Positions 1 to 5,920 are shown, numbered from the stretch's first letter. The stretch is 6,588 bases of DNA from DASVBJ01 sp036375895 (GCA_036375895.1 DASVBJ010000129.1:1-6588), one strand, 5' to 3'. Notes: generated by a model from the letters alone, not told the origin. Numbers and translations are program-made.

Positions 1-410
1 CGCAGCGAGGCCAGCTCGCGGGTGAGGTAGTCGGTGTCGGCGATGTTGCGCTCGGCCCGGGACCGGTCCTGCTCGTACTGCACCCGGTCACGGTCGGCCT
101 GGCGGTTCTGCGCGAGCAGGATGAGCGGCGCGGCGTACGACGCCTGCAGCGACAGCAGCAGCGTGAGCAGCGTGTAGTTGAGGGCCCGCGGGTCGAACTG
201 CAGGTCGTCGGGGGCGAACGTGTTCCACGCGAGCCAGACGGCGACGACCACCGTCATGTAGACGAGGAACCGCGCCGTGCCCATGAACCGGGCGAAGCGC
301 TCGGCGAGCCGCCCGAAGGCCTCCGGGTCGTACGTCGGGGTCGGGACGATGGCCCGGCGGACCTCGCGTGGCTGGTCGAGGCGGGCGCTGCGGCGGCGCT
401 CACGAGCCAT
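1..410 (-). CDS. DUF1003 family membrane protein (partial, C-terminus outside window)
   Basis: Reading leftwards from the ATG at 410-408, 136 codons are open to the window edge. After a basic, probably cytoplasmic N-terminus (about residues 1-30) comes the family core: RLAERFARFMGTARFL (about 34-49), a first membrane segment (about 47-63, YMTVVVAVWLAW), a short loop with FDP (72-74), then a second membrane segment with LLSLQASYAAPLILLAQNRQ (85-104). A charged helix rich in Arg, Asp and Glu follows and probably continues as a cytoplasmic coiled coil. This is the DUF1003 pattern. Family members are usually about 170-190 residues, so roughly 40 residues are missing to the left. The start overlaps the end of the MgtE_N/CBS gene by 11 bp (400-410), which implies translational coupling and a shared job. 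Biochemical function is unknown; a role beside the cation-sensing partner is inference. Family assignment is firm. Confidence 0.9.
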   Translation of the reverse strand, partial: MARERRRSARLDQPREVRRAIVPTPTYDPEAFGRLAERFARFMGTARFLVYMTVVVAVWLAWNTFAPDDLQFDPRALNYTLLTLLLSLQASYAAPLILLAQNRQADRDRVQYEQDRSRAERNIADTDYLTRELASL

Positions 411-1680
411 CCGCACCACCCCCCTCCGGGACCTCGATCGCCTCGGCGTCCCTCTCCCGCCAGTCGTCCGGCAGCAGGTGGTCGAGGACGTCGTCGACGG
501 TGACCGCCCCGATCAGGTGGTCGTTCTCGTCCACGATCGGCACCGCCACCAGGTTGTAGGTCGCCAGGTAGTGCGTGATGGCCGGCAGGCGCACGTCCGC
601 GCCCAGCGGCTCGATGTTGGTGTCCACGACGCCGCTCACCAGCTCCGACGGCGGCTCGCGCAGCAGCCGCTGGATGTGCACGATGCCGAGGAACTTGCCG
701 GTGGGCGTCTCCGTCGGCGGCCGGCAGACGTACACCTGGGCGGCCAGCGCCGGCGACAGCTCGGGCTGCCGCACCCGGGCCAGGGCCTCGGCCACGGTCG
801 CGTCCGGCGGCATCACGACCGGCTCGGTGGTCATCATGCCGCCGGCGGTGTCCTCGGAGTACTCGAGCAGGCGGCGCAGCGGCGCGGCCTCGTCGGGCTC
901 CATGAGCTCGAGCAGCTTTTCCGCCTCGTGGTGGGGCAGCTCGGAGAGCAGGTCGGCCGCGTCGTCGGGCTGCATGGCCTCGAGGACGTCAGCGGCGCGC
1001 TCCTCCTCGAGCTTGCCGAGGATCTCGACCTGGTCGTCGTCGGGCAGCTCCTCCAGGACGTCGGCGAGGGTCTCGTCGTCCAGAGCCGCGGCCACCTCGA
1101 GCCGGCGCTTCGCCGACAGCTCGTGCAGCACCGTGGCCAGGTCGGCCGCGTTGAGCTTCTCGAAGGTCGCGAGGAGGTTGGCCGCGCCCTGCCCCTCCTC
1201 GGCGAGCGAGAAGCCCGTCACGGCGTCCCAGTCGACCACCAGCGCGTCCCCGCGGCGGCGCAGTCCCTTGCCGGGCCGACGCACGAAGATGCGGGTGAGG
1301 GCCCACTCGCGGGTGCGCTGCTGCTCCATCGCGACGTCCTCGACGGTGACGGTGCTGCCGTCCTCGAGCAGGGTCACCTTGCGGTCGAGCATCTCGCCGA
1401 GCACCAGCGTCTCGGTCGGCCGCTGCTGGAAACGGCGCATGTTGACCAGGCCCGTGGCGATGACCTGGCCCGGGTCGATCTGGGTGACCCGGGTCATCGG
1501 CAGGAAGATCCGCCGGCGGCCGGGCACCTCGACGACCAGCCCGAGCACCCGCGGGGGCTCCCGGCCGATGCGCAGGGTCGCGACGACGTCGCGCACCCGG
1601 CCGACAGGGTCTCCCGCTGGGTCGAACACGGCGGTGCCGGCCAGGCGCGCGATGAAGACTCTCGTCTGCGCGCCGCTCAC
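400..1680 (-). CDS. PRC-barrel / MgtE_N / tandem CBS domain protein lacking a transport domain
   Basis: The gene encodes 426 residues from a GTG start at 1680-1678 to TGA at 402-400. The N-terminus resembles a PRC-barrel (about 5-80, with FDPAGDPVGRVRDVV at 19-33), and a second barrel-like segment may cover 90-160. Residues about 170-283 form the helical MgtE_N superhelix (LNAADLATVLHEL, LADVLEELPDDDQ, AADLLSELPHHEAEKLLELM), ending in the typical EYSEDTAGGMM. Two CBS motifs follow (about 284-345 and 350-405), the second with VAVPIVDENDHLIGAVTVDDVLD. Full MgtE magnesium channels carry about five membrane helices after the CBS pair; here the protein stops at a soluble acidic tail. It is therefore the cytosolic Mg2+/nucleotide-sensing half alone. 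Such stand-alone proteins beside DUF1003 genes are common in actinobacteria. It lies 11 bp after the preceding gene and overlaps the DUF1003 gene. The ligand (Mg2+, ATP or AMP) is not determinable here. Confidence 0.9.
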   Translation of the reverse strand: MSGAQTRVFIARLAGTAVFDPAGDPVGRVRDVVATLRIGREPPRVLGLVVEVPGRRRIFLPMTRVTQIDPGQVIATGLVNMRRFQQRPTETLVLGEMLDRKVTLLEDGSTVTVEDVAMEQQRTREWALTRIFVRRPGKGLRRRGDALVVDWDAVTGFSLAEEGQGAANLLATFEKLNAADLATVLHELSAKRRLEVAAALDDETLADVLEELPDDDQVEILGKLEEERAADVLEAMQPDDAADLLSELPHHEAEKLLELMEPDEAAPLRRLLEYSEDTAGGMMTTEPVVMPPDATVAEALARVRQPELSPALAAQVYVCRPPTETPTGKFLGIVHIQRLLREPPSELVSGVVDTNIEPLGADVRLPAITHYLATYNLVAVPIVDENDHLIGAVTVDDVLDHLLPDDWRERDAEAIEVPEGGGADGS

Positions 1681-1691
1681 GGTGGATCAGG

Positions 1692-2216
1692 CTACCGGCG
1701 GCGTCGGGCCCGGCGCCCGAGCACGAACGGCAGCTTCCCTCGTGTCGTGGCGGGCGAGCCGGGGGGCGCCGCCGCGTGCGACCTGGTCGGCATGCGTCCC
1801 GGTGACTCGAGCAGCTCGCCGGTCGGCGTGAGGCAGGTCACCACCGACTCGCGGGCCCACCGCTTCGGCTGCGCCTCGCCGTCGGGGGCGTTGAGCCGCT
1901 TCGCGTGCAGCTCCGGCACGGCCGCCTGCCACTGCTCGGAGTCGGGCAGCACCCGGGTCGCCACCGCCGCCCAGCTGACCAGCCGGGACCCCTTGTCCTT
2001 GCTGCGCACCGTCACGACGACTCGTGCCCCGTCCGGTAGCGCCGGGATGGACTGCTCGCGCCCGCCGCTCACGACGTACGCCGAGCCGTCGTGCCAGACG
2101 TGCCACGCGGCGACCGCACGGTCGTCGGCGGCGGGCCGGAGCCACAGCATCGCCGACTTGCGGCACGCTTCCTCGACGAGCGCTCGGGCGAGCGCGTCCT
2201 CCCGGTCCTCGGTCAC
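1692..2216 (-). CDS. conserved actinobacterial protein of unknown function, first gene of the operon
   Basis: The reading frame runs from GTG at 2216-2214 (VTEDREDALARALVEEACRK) to TAG at 1694-1692, giving 174 residues. The frame is open far upstream, but that part is low-complexity antisense translation of the divergent permease, so the GTG at 2216 is the only sensible start; no strong Shine-Dalgarno precedes it. Residues about 1-22 look like a helix. Residues about 24-135 alternate short strands (AWHVWHDGSAYVVSGG, ARVVVTVRSKD, LVSWAAVATRVL) with Trp- and Lys/Arg-rich loops, which suggests a split beta-barrel like that of FMN-binding pyridoxamine-phosphate-oxidase relatives; this is a fold guess only. 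The tail (about 138-174) is disordered and ends in a basic cluster, GRRARRRR. There is no signal peptide or membrane segment. It lies 11 bp before the MgtE_N/CBS gene and is probably cotranscribed. I do not recognise a function. Confidence 0.75.
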   Translation of the reverse strand: MTEDREDALARALVEEACRKSAMLWLRPAADDRAVAAWHVWHDGSAYVVSGGREQSIPALPDGARVVVTVRSKDKGSRLVSWAAVATRVLPDSEQWQAAVPELHAKRLNAPDGEAQPKRWARESVVTCLTPTGELLESPGRMPTRSHAAAPPGSPATTRGKLPFVLGRRARRRR

Positions 2217-2237
2217 GGGGACGAGGGTCCCACAGGC
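2217..2237. promoter_or_regulatory. 21-bp divergent intergenic gap between the minus-strand operon and the permease
   Basis: The start codons of the operon (GTG at 2216, minus) and of the EamA permease (ATG at 2238, plus) are separated by 21 bp only. No TANNNT-type -10 element is visible in the gap. A GAGGG at 2224-2228 could serve as a weak ribosome binding site for the permease. Any promoters must lie inside the opposing coding regions, or one of the two assigned starts is too far upstream. A later plus-strand start is possible, because the first permease helix begins only about 30 residues in. Confidence 0.35.
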
Positions 2238-3200
2238 ATGGTCGAGAATGGCCCGGTGCAGGAGGAGACGAGGGGTGTCGGCGGGTCGCCGGCCCGCAGC
2301 GCGGTGGCGCGACCCCCGCGCGGCGACCTGCTGCTCATGCCGATCGGCATCCTCGCGGTCTCCACGTCCGGCCCGCTGATCGCCGCGACGGCCGCGCCGG
2401 CCATGGCGATCGCCTTGTGGCGCAACGCGTTCGCGACGGCCGCCATCGCGCCGTTCGCCCTTGCCCGGCACCGGGCCGAGCTGCGCGGCCTGTCGCGTCG
2501 CGAGCTCCGCTGGGCCCTCGGCGCCGGTCTCCTGCTCGCTCTGCACTTCGCCACGTGGGTGCCGAGCCTCGACTACACGACCGTCGCCTCGTCCACCGCC
2601 CTCGTGTGCGCCCAGCCGGTGTGGGTGGCGCTGGTCGCCCGCCTGATGGGGCACGACGTGCCCCGGCGGGCGTGGGTGGGCATCGGTCTCGCGCTCGTCT
2701 CGGTCGTGGTGCTCACCGGTGTGGACTTCTCGCTGGAGCCCCGCGCGCTCGTCGGCGACCTGCTGGCGCTGCTCGGCGGGGTGTTCGCCGCCCTCTACAC
2801 GGTCGCCGGGGGTGAGGTCCGGCGCACGGTCAGCACCACGGCGTACACCTTCCTCTGCTACGGGCTCTGCGCCGTGCTGCTGCTCGGCGCGTGCATGCTG
2901 CTCCGCCAGGAGGTCGTCGGGTTCGATCGCGAGACGTGGCTGAAGCTGCTCGCGCTCACCGCCGGCGCGCAGCTGCTCGGGCACTCGTTGTTCAACCGCA
3001 TCCTGCGTACGACGAGTGCGACGGTCGTGTCGCTGGCGATCCTCTTCGAGGTGCCCGGCGCCTCGATCATCGCGGCGCTCTGGCTCGGGCAGACGCCACC
3101 GGCGGCCGCGATCCCGGCCGCGCTGCTGCTGCTCGTCGGCATCGCCATCGTGGTGTCGGCGCGGACCCGCGACGTGGAGCCGGCCATTCCCGCAGAGTGA
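2238..3200 (+). CDS. EamA/DMT-superfamily permease, ten transmembrane helices
   Basis: From the ATG at 2238 the product is 320 residues, ending at TGA 3198-3200. After a polar N-terminus of about 30 residues come two EamA repeats, about 31-160 and 172-307, each with about five hydrophobic helices. Typical landmarks are ISGPL-like STSGPLIAA (42-50), the WRNAFA stretch after helix 2 (61-66), LHFATWVPSLDYTTVASSTALV (102-123 region) and, in the second repeat, the matching LGHSLFNRILRTTSATVVSL and the LFEVPGASIIAALWLGQ segment. These drug/metabolite transporters export small metabolites such as amino acids or their derivatives from the inner membrane; the substrate cannot be read from sequence. 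An upstream frame extension to 2091 exists but is antisense to the neighbouring gene. Its relation to the divergent operon or the downstream lyase is not clear; a 70-bp gap follows. Confidence 0.9.
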   Translation: MVENGPVQEETRGVGGSPARSAVARPPRGDLLLMPIGILAVSTSGPLIAATAAPAMAIALWRNAFATAAIAPFALARHRAELRGLSRRELRWALGAGLLLALHFATWVPSLDYTTVASSTALVCAQPVWVALVARLMGHDVPRRAWVGIGLALVSVVVLTGVDFSLEPRALVGDLLALLGGVFAALYTVAGGEVRRTVSTTAYTFLCYGLCAVLLLGACMLLRQEVVGFDRETWLKLLALTAGAQLLGHSLFNRILRTTSATVVSLAILFEVPGASIIAALWLGQTPPAAAIPAALLLLVGIAIVVSARTRDVEPAIPAE

Positions 3201-3204
3201 GCCG

Positions 3205-3227
3205 CCGGTCAACGGCCGGGTGACCGG
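3205..3227 (+). terminator. 7-bp inverted repeat just after the permease stop (hairpin, terminator or operator)
   Basis: CCGGTCA (3205-3211) and TGACCGG (3221-3227) are perfect reverse complements around a 9-nt loop, beginning 5 nt after the permease stop codon. It can fold as a GC-rich hairpin. There is no T-tract after it, as is common for actinobacterial terminators. It lies immediately before a possible -10 element of the next gene, so it could equally be a repressor operator. Confidence 0.35.
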
Positions 3228-3231
3228 TCGG

Positions 3232-3237
3232 TAACAT
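3232..3237 (+). promoter_or_regulatory. possible -10 element for the CoA-ester lyase gene
   Basis: TAACAT fits the actinobacterial TANNNT -10 pattern and lies 33 nt before the lyase ATG at 3271, which would give a leader of about 25 nt carrying the GGAGG at 3258-3262. No convincing TTGAC-like -35 is seen 16-18 nt upstream. A match this short is weak evidence. Confidence 0.3.
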
Positions 3238-3257
3238 CCGGGACACCGCGACTCCTC

Positions 3258-3262
3258 GGAGG
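3258..3262 (+). promoter_or_regulatory. ribosome binding site of the CoA-ester lyase
   Basis: GGAGG sits 8 nt before the ATG at 3271. It is the best Shine-Dalgarno on this side of the window and fixes the start of the lyase. Confidence 0.8.
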
Positions 3263-3270
3263 TTGACACG

Positions 3271-4236
3271 ATGGGCCAGACCCGCCAGCTGCGCGCCCGC
3301 CGCTCGTGCCTCGCCGTGCCGGGCAGCAGCCCGAAGATGCTCGGCAAGGCGCAGGGCCTGCCCGCCGACCAGGTGTTCCTCGACCTCGAGGACTCGGTGT
3401 CGCCGCTGGCGAAGGTCGACGCGCGGGCAAACATCGTCTCGGCCCTGAACGAGGGCGACTGGACAGGCAAGACCCGGGTCGTGCGGGTGAACGACTGGAC
3501 CACGGAGTGGACGTACGGCGACGTCATCGCGGTCGTGGAGGGCGCGGGGGCCAACCTCGACTGCATCATGCTGCCCAAGGTGCAGACCGCCGCCCAGGTG
3601 CACGCGCTCGACATGCTGCTGACTCAGGTCGAGAAGACCAACGGGCTCGACGTCGGCCGCATCGGCATCGAGGCGCAGATCGAGAACGCCAAGGGGCTGG
3701 TGGAGGTCGACGCGATCGCCGGGGCGTCGGCGCGCGTGGAGACCATCATCTTCGGGCCGGCCGACTTCATGGCCTCGATCAACATGAAGTCGCTGGTGGT
3801 GGGCGAGCAGCCGCCCGGCTACGACGTCGGTGACGCCTACCACTACATCCTCATGCGCATCCTGATGGCCGCGCGCACCTACGACCTGCAGGCGATCGAC
3901 GGGCCCTACCTGCAGATCAAGGACGTCGACGGCTTCCGGCGGGTCGCCGGCCGGTCCGCCGCGCTCGGCTTCGACGGCAAATGGGTGCTGCACCCCGGCC
4001 AGATCGACGCGGCCAACGACGTCTACTCGCCGAGCCAGGACGACTACGACCACGCCGAGCTGATCCTCGACGCCTACGAGCACTACACGTCCGAGGCCGG
4101 CGGCAAGCGCGGCGCGGTGATGCTCGGCGACGAGATGATCGACGAGGCCTCGCGCAAGATGGCGCTGGTCATCTCCGCCAAGGGTCGCGCCGCCGGCATG
4201 GTCCGCACCTCGAAGTTCGAGCCCCCGGCCGAGTAG
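3271..4236 (+). CDS. HpcH/HpaI-CitE family CoA-ester lyase (malyl-CoA / methylmalyl-CoA lyase-like)
   Basis: The product is 321 residues, the usual size for this TIM-barrel family, which makes or breaks C-C bonds of 3-hydroxyacyl-CoA esters such as malyl-CoA, beta-methylmalyl-CoA or citramalyl-CoA in the cytosol with Mg2+. Visible motifs in order are RSCLAVPGSSPKML (11-24), QVFLDLEDSVSPLAK (34-48), VVRVND with the CoA/carboxylate-binding Arg (about R72), IMLPKV (99-104), IEAQIENAKG (133-142) and FGPADFMASI (161-170), then GKWVLHPGQI (236-245). By family analogy E138 and D165 would hold the Mg2+. All key residues look intact. The AQIENAKG and GPADFMASI forms and the C-terminal lid resemble malyl/methylmalyl-CoA lyases more than citrate lyase beta subunit, and no citD or citF is nearby. 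A role in acyl-CoA degradation with the acyl-CoA dehydrogenase at 5990 is inference; the exact substrate is open. Confidence 0.93.
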   Translation: MGQTRQLRARRSCLAVPGSSPKMLGKAQGLPADQVFLDLEDSVSPLAKVDARANIVSALNEGDWTGKTRVVRVNDWTTEWTYGDVIAVVEGAGANLDCIMLPKVQTAAQVHALDMLLTQVEKTNGLDVGRIGIEAQIENAKGLVEVDAIAGASARVETIIFGPADFMASINMKSLVVGEQPPGYDVGDAYHYILMRILMAARTYDLQAIDGPYLQIKDVDGFRRVAGRSAALGFDGKWVLHPGQIDAANDVYSPSQDDYDHAELILDAYEHYTSEAGGKRGAVMLGDEMIDEASRKMALVISAKGRAAGMVRTSKFEPPAE

Positions 4237-4244
4237 CCCCCGAC

Positions 4245-4435
4245 GTGTCGGCGCAGCGGCCGCTCCTGGGCCGGACCGCCCTGGTGACCGGAGTGCCCGC
4301 ACCCCCGTCGGCCGGTCGGGCACGCCGGGTGAGGTCGCCGCGGTTGTCGCCTTCCTGGCCCGGCCGGACGCGTCGTACGTCACCGGGCAGTGCATCGTCG
4401 TCGACGGCGGCAACAGCGTCCTCGAGGCCCGCTGA
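4245..4435 (+). pseudogene. remnant of a short-chain dehydrogenase/reductase with its middle deleted
   Basis: Two ends of one SDR gene are present without the middle. A GTG at 4245, 8 nt after the lyase stop, opens a frame reading MSAQRPLLGRTALVTGV (to about 4295), the first beta strand of the NAD(P)-binding Rossmann fold up to the TALVTG motif. From about 4295-4307, in another frame, the sequence reads GRSGTPGEVAAVVAFL, then ASYVTGQCIVVDGG, NSVLEAR and TGA at 4433-4435. That is the standard SDR C-terminus. SDRs of this type are about 250 residues; roughly 190 are absent, including the rest of the glycine motif, the Asn-Ser-Tyr-Lys catalytic residues and the substrate loop. The join is out of frame, since 191 bp is not a multiple of three, so no functional reductase can be made. 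The position after the lyase suggests it once was the next gene of the operon, oxidising a hydroxyacyl intermediate (inference). Confidence 0.82.
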
Positions 4436-4452
4436 GCGCCAGGTCGTCTCCC

Positions 4453-4458
4453 AGGAGG
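4453..4458 (+). promoter_or_regulatory. ribosome binding site of the SnoaL-like gene
   Basis: AGGAGG lies 6 nt before the ATG at 4465 and fixes the start. It also lies downstream of the dead SDR stop codon, so the gene can be translated independently of the remnant. Confidence 0.75.
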
Positions 4459-4464
4459 GATCCC

Positions 4465-4908
4465 ATGGACAGCACCACTTCCGAGCCGTCCGGCGGCTCC
4501 TCGCCCGAGGCTTCCCTTGCCCTCTGGCACCGGATGGTCGCGGCGAGGGACCTGCGAGACCTGCCGACGATCACGCACCCGGACGTCGTGTTCCGATCGC
4601 CGGTCACGTTCAGGTCCCACTCGGGTGCTGACGCGCTCGGGCTGGTCCTGGGCGCGGCGATGCAGGTGTTCGGAGACTTCGCCTACCACCGCGAGCTGGT
4701 GACCCGGGAGGGCACCAGCGTCGCCCTGGAGTTCATCGCCACGGTGGGGGACAAGCAGGTGAAGGGGATCGACCTGATCAGGTTCGACCCGGCGGGGCTG
4801 ATCACGGAGTTCGAGGTGCTGGTCCGCCCGCTCAGCGGTCTGCAGGCCCTGGCGGAGGCAATGAACAGCAAGGTCGGCGAGGCGCTGGCCGCCAGGGGCG
4901 AGCAGTGA
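4465..4908 (+). CDS. SnoaL/NTF2-like domain protein
   Basis: The product is 147 residues, a normal length for a single SnoaL/NTF2-like alpha+beta barrel. After a flexible Ser-rich N-terminus (1-14) there is the opening helix ASLALWHRMVAARDL (16-30), the DLPTITHPDVVFRSPV segment (32-47) typical of the family, where the chain turns into the cone-shaped sheet, and then strands FAYHRELVT (72-80), TSVALEFIATV (84-94), KGIDLIRFD (100-108) and LITEFEVLVRP (112-122). A C-terminal helix (125-143) closes the fold. Such proteins are small-molecule isomerases, hydrolases or binding proteins; no catalytic residue set can be assigned and the substrate is unknown. Being placed directly behind an SDR remnant and a CoA-ester lyase suggests a role in the same degradative block, but this is inference. 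The gene itself looks intact. Confidence 0.85.
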   Translation: MDSTTSEPSGGSSPEASLALWHRMVAARDLRDLPTITHPDVVFRSPVTFRSHSGADALGLVLGAAMQVFGDFAYHRELVTREGTSVALEFIATVGDKQVKGIDLIRFDPAGLITEFEVLVRPLSGLQALAEAMNSKVGEALAARGEQ

Positions 4909-4909
4909 C

Positions 4910-4967
4910 CTGACCGGATCGGCACCGTCGCTCGGGTACGCCGGGCCGACGGACCCGGGCCGGTCAG
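4910..4967. terminator. nested inverted repeat between convergent genes, possible bidirectional terminator
   Basis: CTGACCGG (4910-4917) pairs perfectly with CCGGTCAG (4960-4967), and inside it CCGTCG (4925-4930) pairs with CGACGG (4947-4952), with a 7/7 internal loop and a 16-nt apical loop. The structure spans the gap between the SnoaL-like gene and the converging hydrolase and touches the hydrolase stop codon. There is no T-tract. The location fits a shared terminator; chance pairing in GC-rich DNA cannot be excluded. Confidence 0.35.
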
Positions 4968-5851
4968 TCGCCCGTGACGAGCCAGCGAGTGAGCTCGACG
5001 ACCCGGTCGGGGTCGCCCAGGTGGCCCTCGCCGTCCTCGGCCACCACCCTCGCCCCGGGCACGTGCTCGCCCAGCCACCAGCCGTGCGCAGCCGGCACCA
5101 GCACGTCCTTGACGCCGAAACGAACCTCGACCGGCACGGTGATCTCGGACACGTCGAAGCCCCACGGCTTGGTGAAGGCCAGGTCGTCGTCGACCCAGCC
5201 CCAGGCACCTCCGCGGGCGAGGTCCTCGATGGCCTCCCGGATCACGGCGCCGATCTCGCCCCGCGCCAGCACGGCACGGTCGGCCTCCGCGAGGTCCACG
5301 TCGTCGCCGAGCAGCTTGGACGGGTCCTCGGCGACCCGGGCCGCCATCTCGGCCAGCTCGCGCTCGATGTTGGGCACCAGGGTGGCCTCGCCCTCCAGCG
5401 CCCAGCCGAACTCGGTCACGTTGATCGGGTCCATGCCCTCGAACCAGTCCAGCCCCTCGGCCGGGTAGGGGGCGCAGCCCACCGCGCAGCGCGCCCGCAC
5501 CACCCGGTCGGGCAGACGGGCCGCGACGGCCAGCGCGTGCGGCCCGCCGCCCGAGCCGCCGGTGACCGAGAACCGGTCGATGCCGAGCGCCTCCGCGATG
5601 GCGACGACGTCCGCGACGCAGTCGACGACGACGCGGCCGGGGTGGCGGTCCGAGCGCCCGTAACCAGGCCGGTCGTAGGTGATGACCCGCGCGCCGGCCT
5701 CGGCGTACCGCGACTCGTCGAAGTGCCGGTTCAGCCGACCGCCGGGCGTGCCGTGCAGCGCGAAGACGGGAAACCCGTCGGGGTCGCCCCACTCGGCGAA
5801 GCAGAGGGTGCGGCCGTCGGCGGCTCTGGTGGTCTGCTGGTTGCGGGTCAT
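4964..5851 (-). CDS. alpha/beta-fold hydrolase
   Basis: The product is 295 residues from ATG at 5851-5849 to TGA at 4966-4964. Landmarks are ALHGTPGGRLNRH with the oxyanion-hole HG (about 33-34), VITYDRPGYGRSDRH (57-70), and the nucleophile elbow GGSGGG with Ser100, preceded by FSVTGG. After a variable lid (about 130-225) come the acid at Asp249 in FGVKDVLVP and the base His277 in GEGHLG. The triad Ser-Asp-His is complete and in the right order and spacing for this superfamily. There is no signal peptide, so it acts in the cytosol. Relatives include haloalkane-dehalogenase-like, epoxide-hydrolase-like and esterase enzymes. The Ser nucleophile argues for an esterase, lactonase or C-C hydrolase, not a dehalogenase. 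The substrate is unknown. It is divergent from the acyl-CoA dehydrogenase (138 bp) and convergent to the SnoaL-like gene. Confidence 0.92.
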   Translation of the reverse strand: MTRNQQTTRAADGRTLCFAEWGDPDGFPVFALHGTPGGRLNRHFDESRYAEAGARVITYDRPGYGRSDRHPGRVVVDCVADVVAIAEALGIDRFSVTGGSGGGPHALAVAARLPDRVVRARCAVGCAPYPAEGLDWFEGMDPINVTEFGWALEGEATLVPNIERELAEMAARVAEDPSKLLGDDVDLAEADRAVLARGEIGAVIREAIEDLARGGAWGWVDDDLAFTKPWGFDVSEITVPVEVRFGVKDVLVPAAHGWWLGEHVPGARVVAEDGEGHLGDPDRVVELTRWLVTGD

Positions 5852-5857
5852 GGCGGG

Positions 5858-5863
5858 AACCTA
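5858..5863 (-). promoter_or_regulatory. possible -10 element for a leaderless hydrolase transcript
   Basis: On the minus strand TAGGTT is followed by exactly 6 nt and then the hydrolase ATG. TANNNT six to seven bases before the start codon is the usual layout of leaderless actinobacterial genes. No Shine-Dalgarno sequence is seen before this ATG, which agrees. Confidence 0.4.
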
Positions 5864-5920
5864 GCCGGTGGTGCGCGTCCGCGGGCCGACCCGGCCGGGC
5901 AACACGTGCGGTCACCAGGC

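Noticed and set aside
1689..1694. TAGCCT on the minus strand 8 nt before the GTG at 1680, as an internal leaderless promoter
   Set aside because: It includes the stop codon of the upstream gene and the spacing is slightly long; with an 11-bp gap cotranscription is the simpler reading.
277..2379. 700-codon open frame on the plus strand across the sensor operon
   Set aside because: It is antisense to clearly recognisable proteins (MgtE_N/CBS, DUF1003) and its translation is low-complexity Arg/Gly/Val/Leu without a domain. Long antisense frames are normal at this GC content.
2217..3614. upstream extension of the unknown protein on the minus strand to 640 residues
   Set aside because: The extension is antisense to the EamA permease and low in complexity; the protein-like part begins at the GTG at 2216.
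3981..4631. 216-codon plus-strand frame linking the lyase end, SDR start and SnoaL region
   Set aside because: Only the short stretch 4245-4295 is protein-like (SDR N-terminus). The rest is out of frame with the lyase and SnoaL-like genes, so it is not a fusion gene.
3067..5208. 713-codon open frame on the minus strand across the lyase, SDR remnant and SnoaL-like gene
   Set aside because: The opposite strand carries intact family motifs and good ribosome binding sites. This frame has none and is compositionally a GC shadow.
5903..5908. CACGTG palindrome in the divergent gap
   Set aside because: A six-base palindrome is expected by chance in GC-rich DNA and has no second site or supporting context.
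4683..5915. 410-codon minus-strand frame overlapping the alpha/beta hydrolase
   Set aside because: It is a frame-shifted shadow of the hydrolase, rich in Arg, Gly and Pro; the catalytic motifs are in the other frame (4964-5851).
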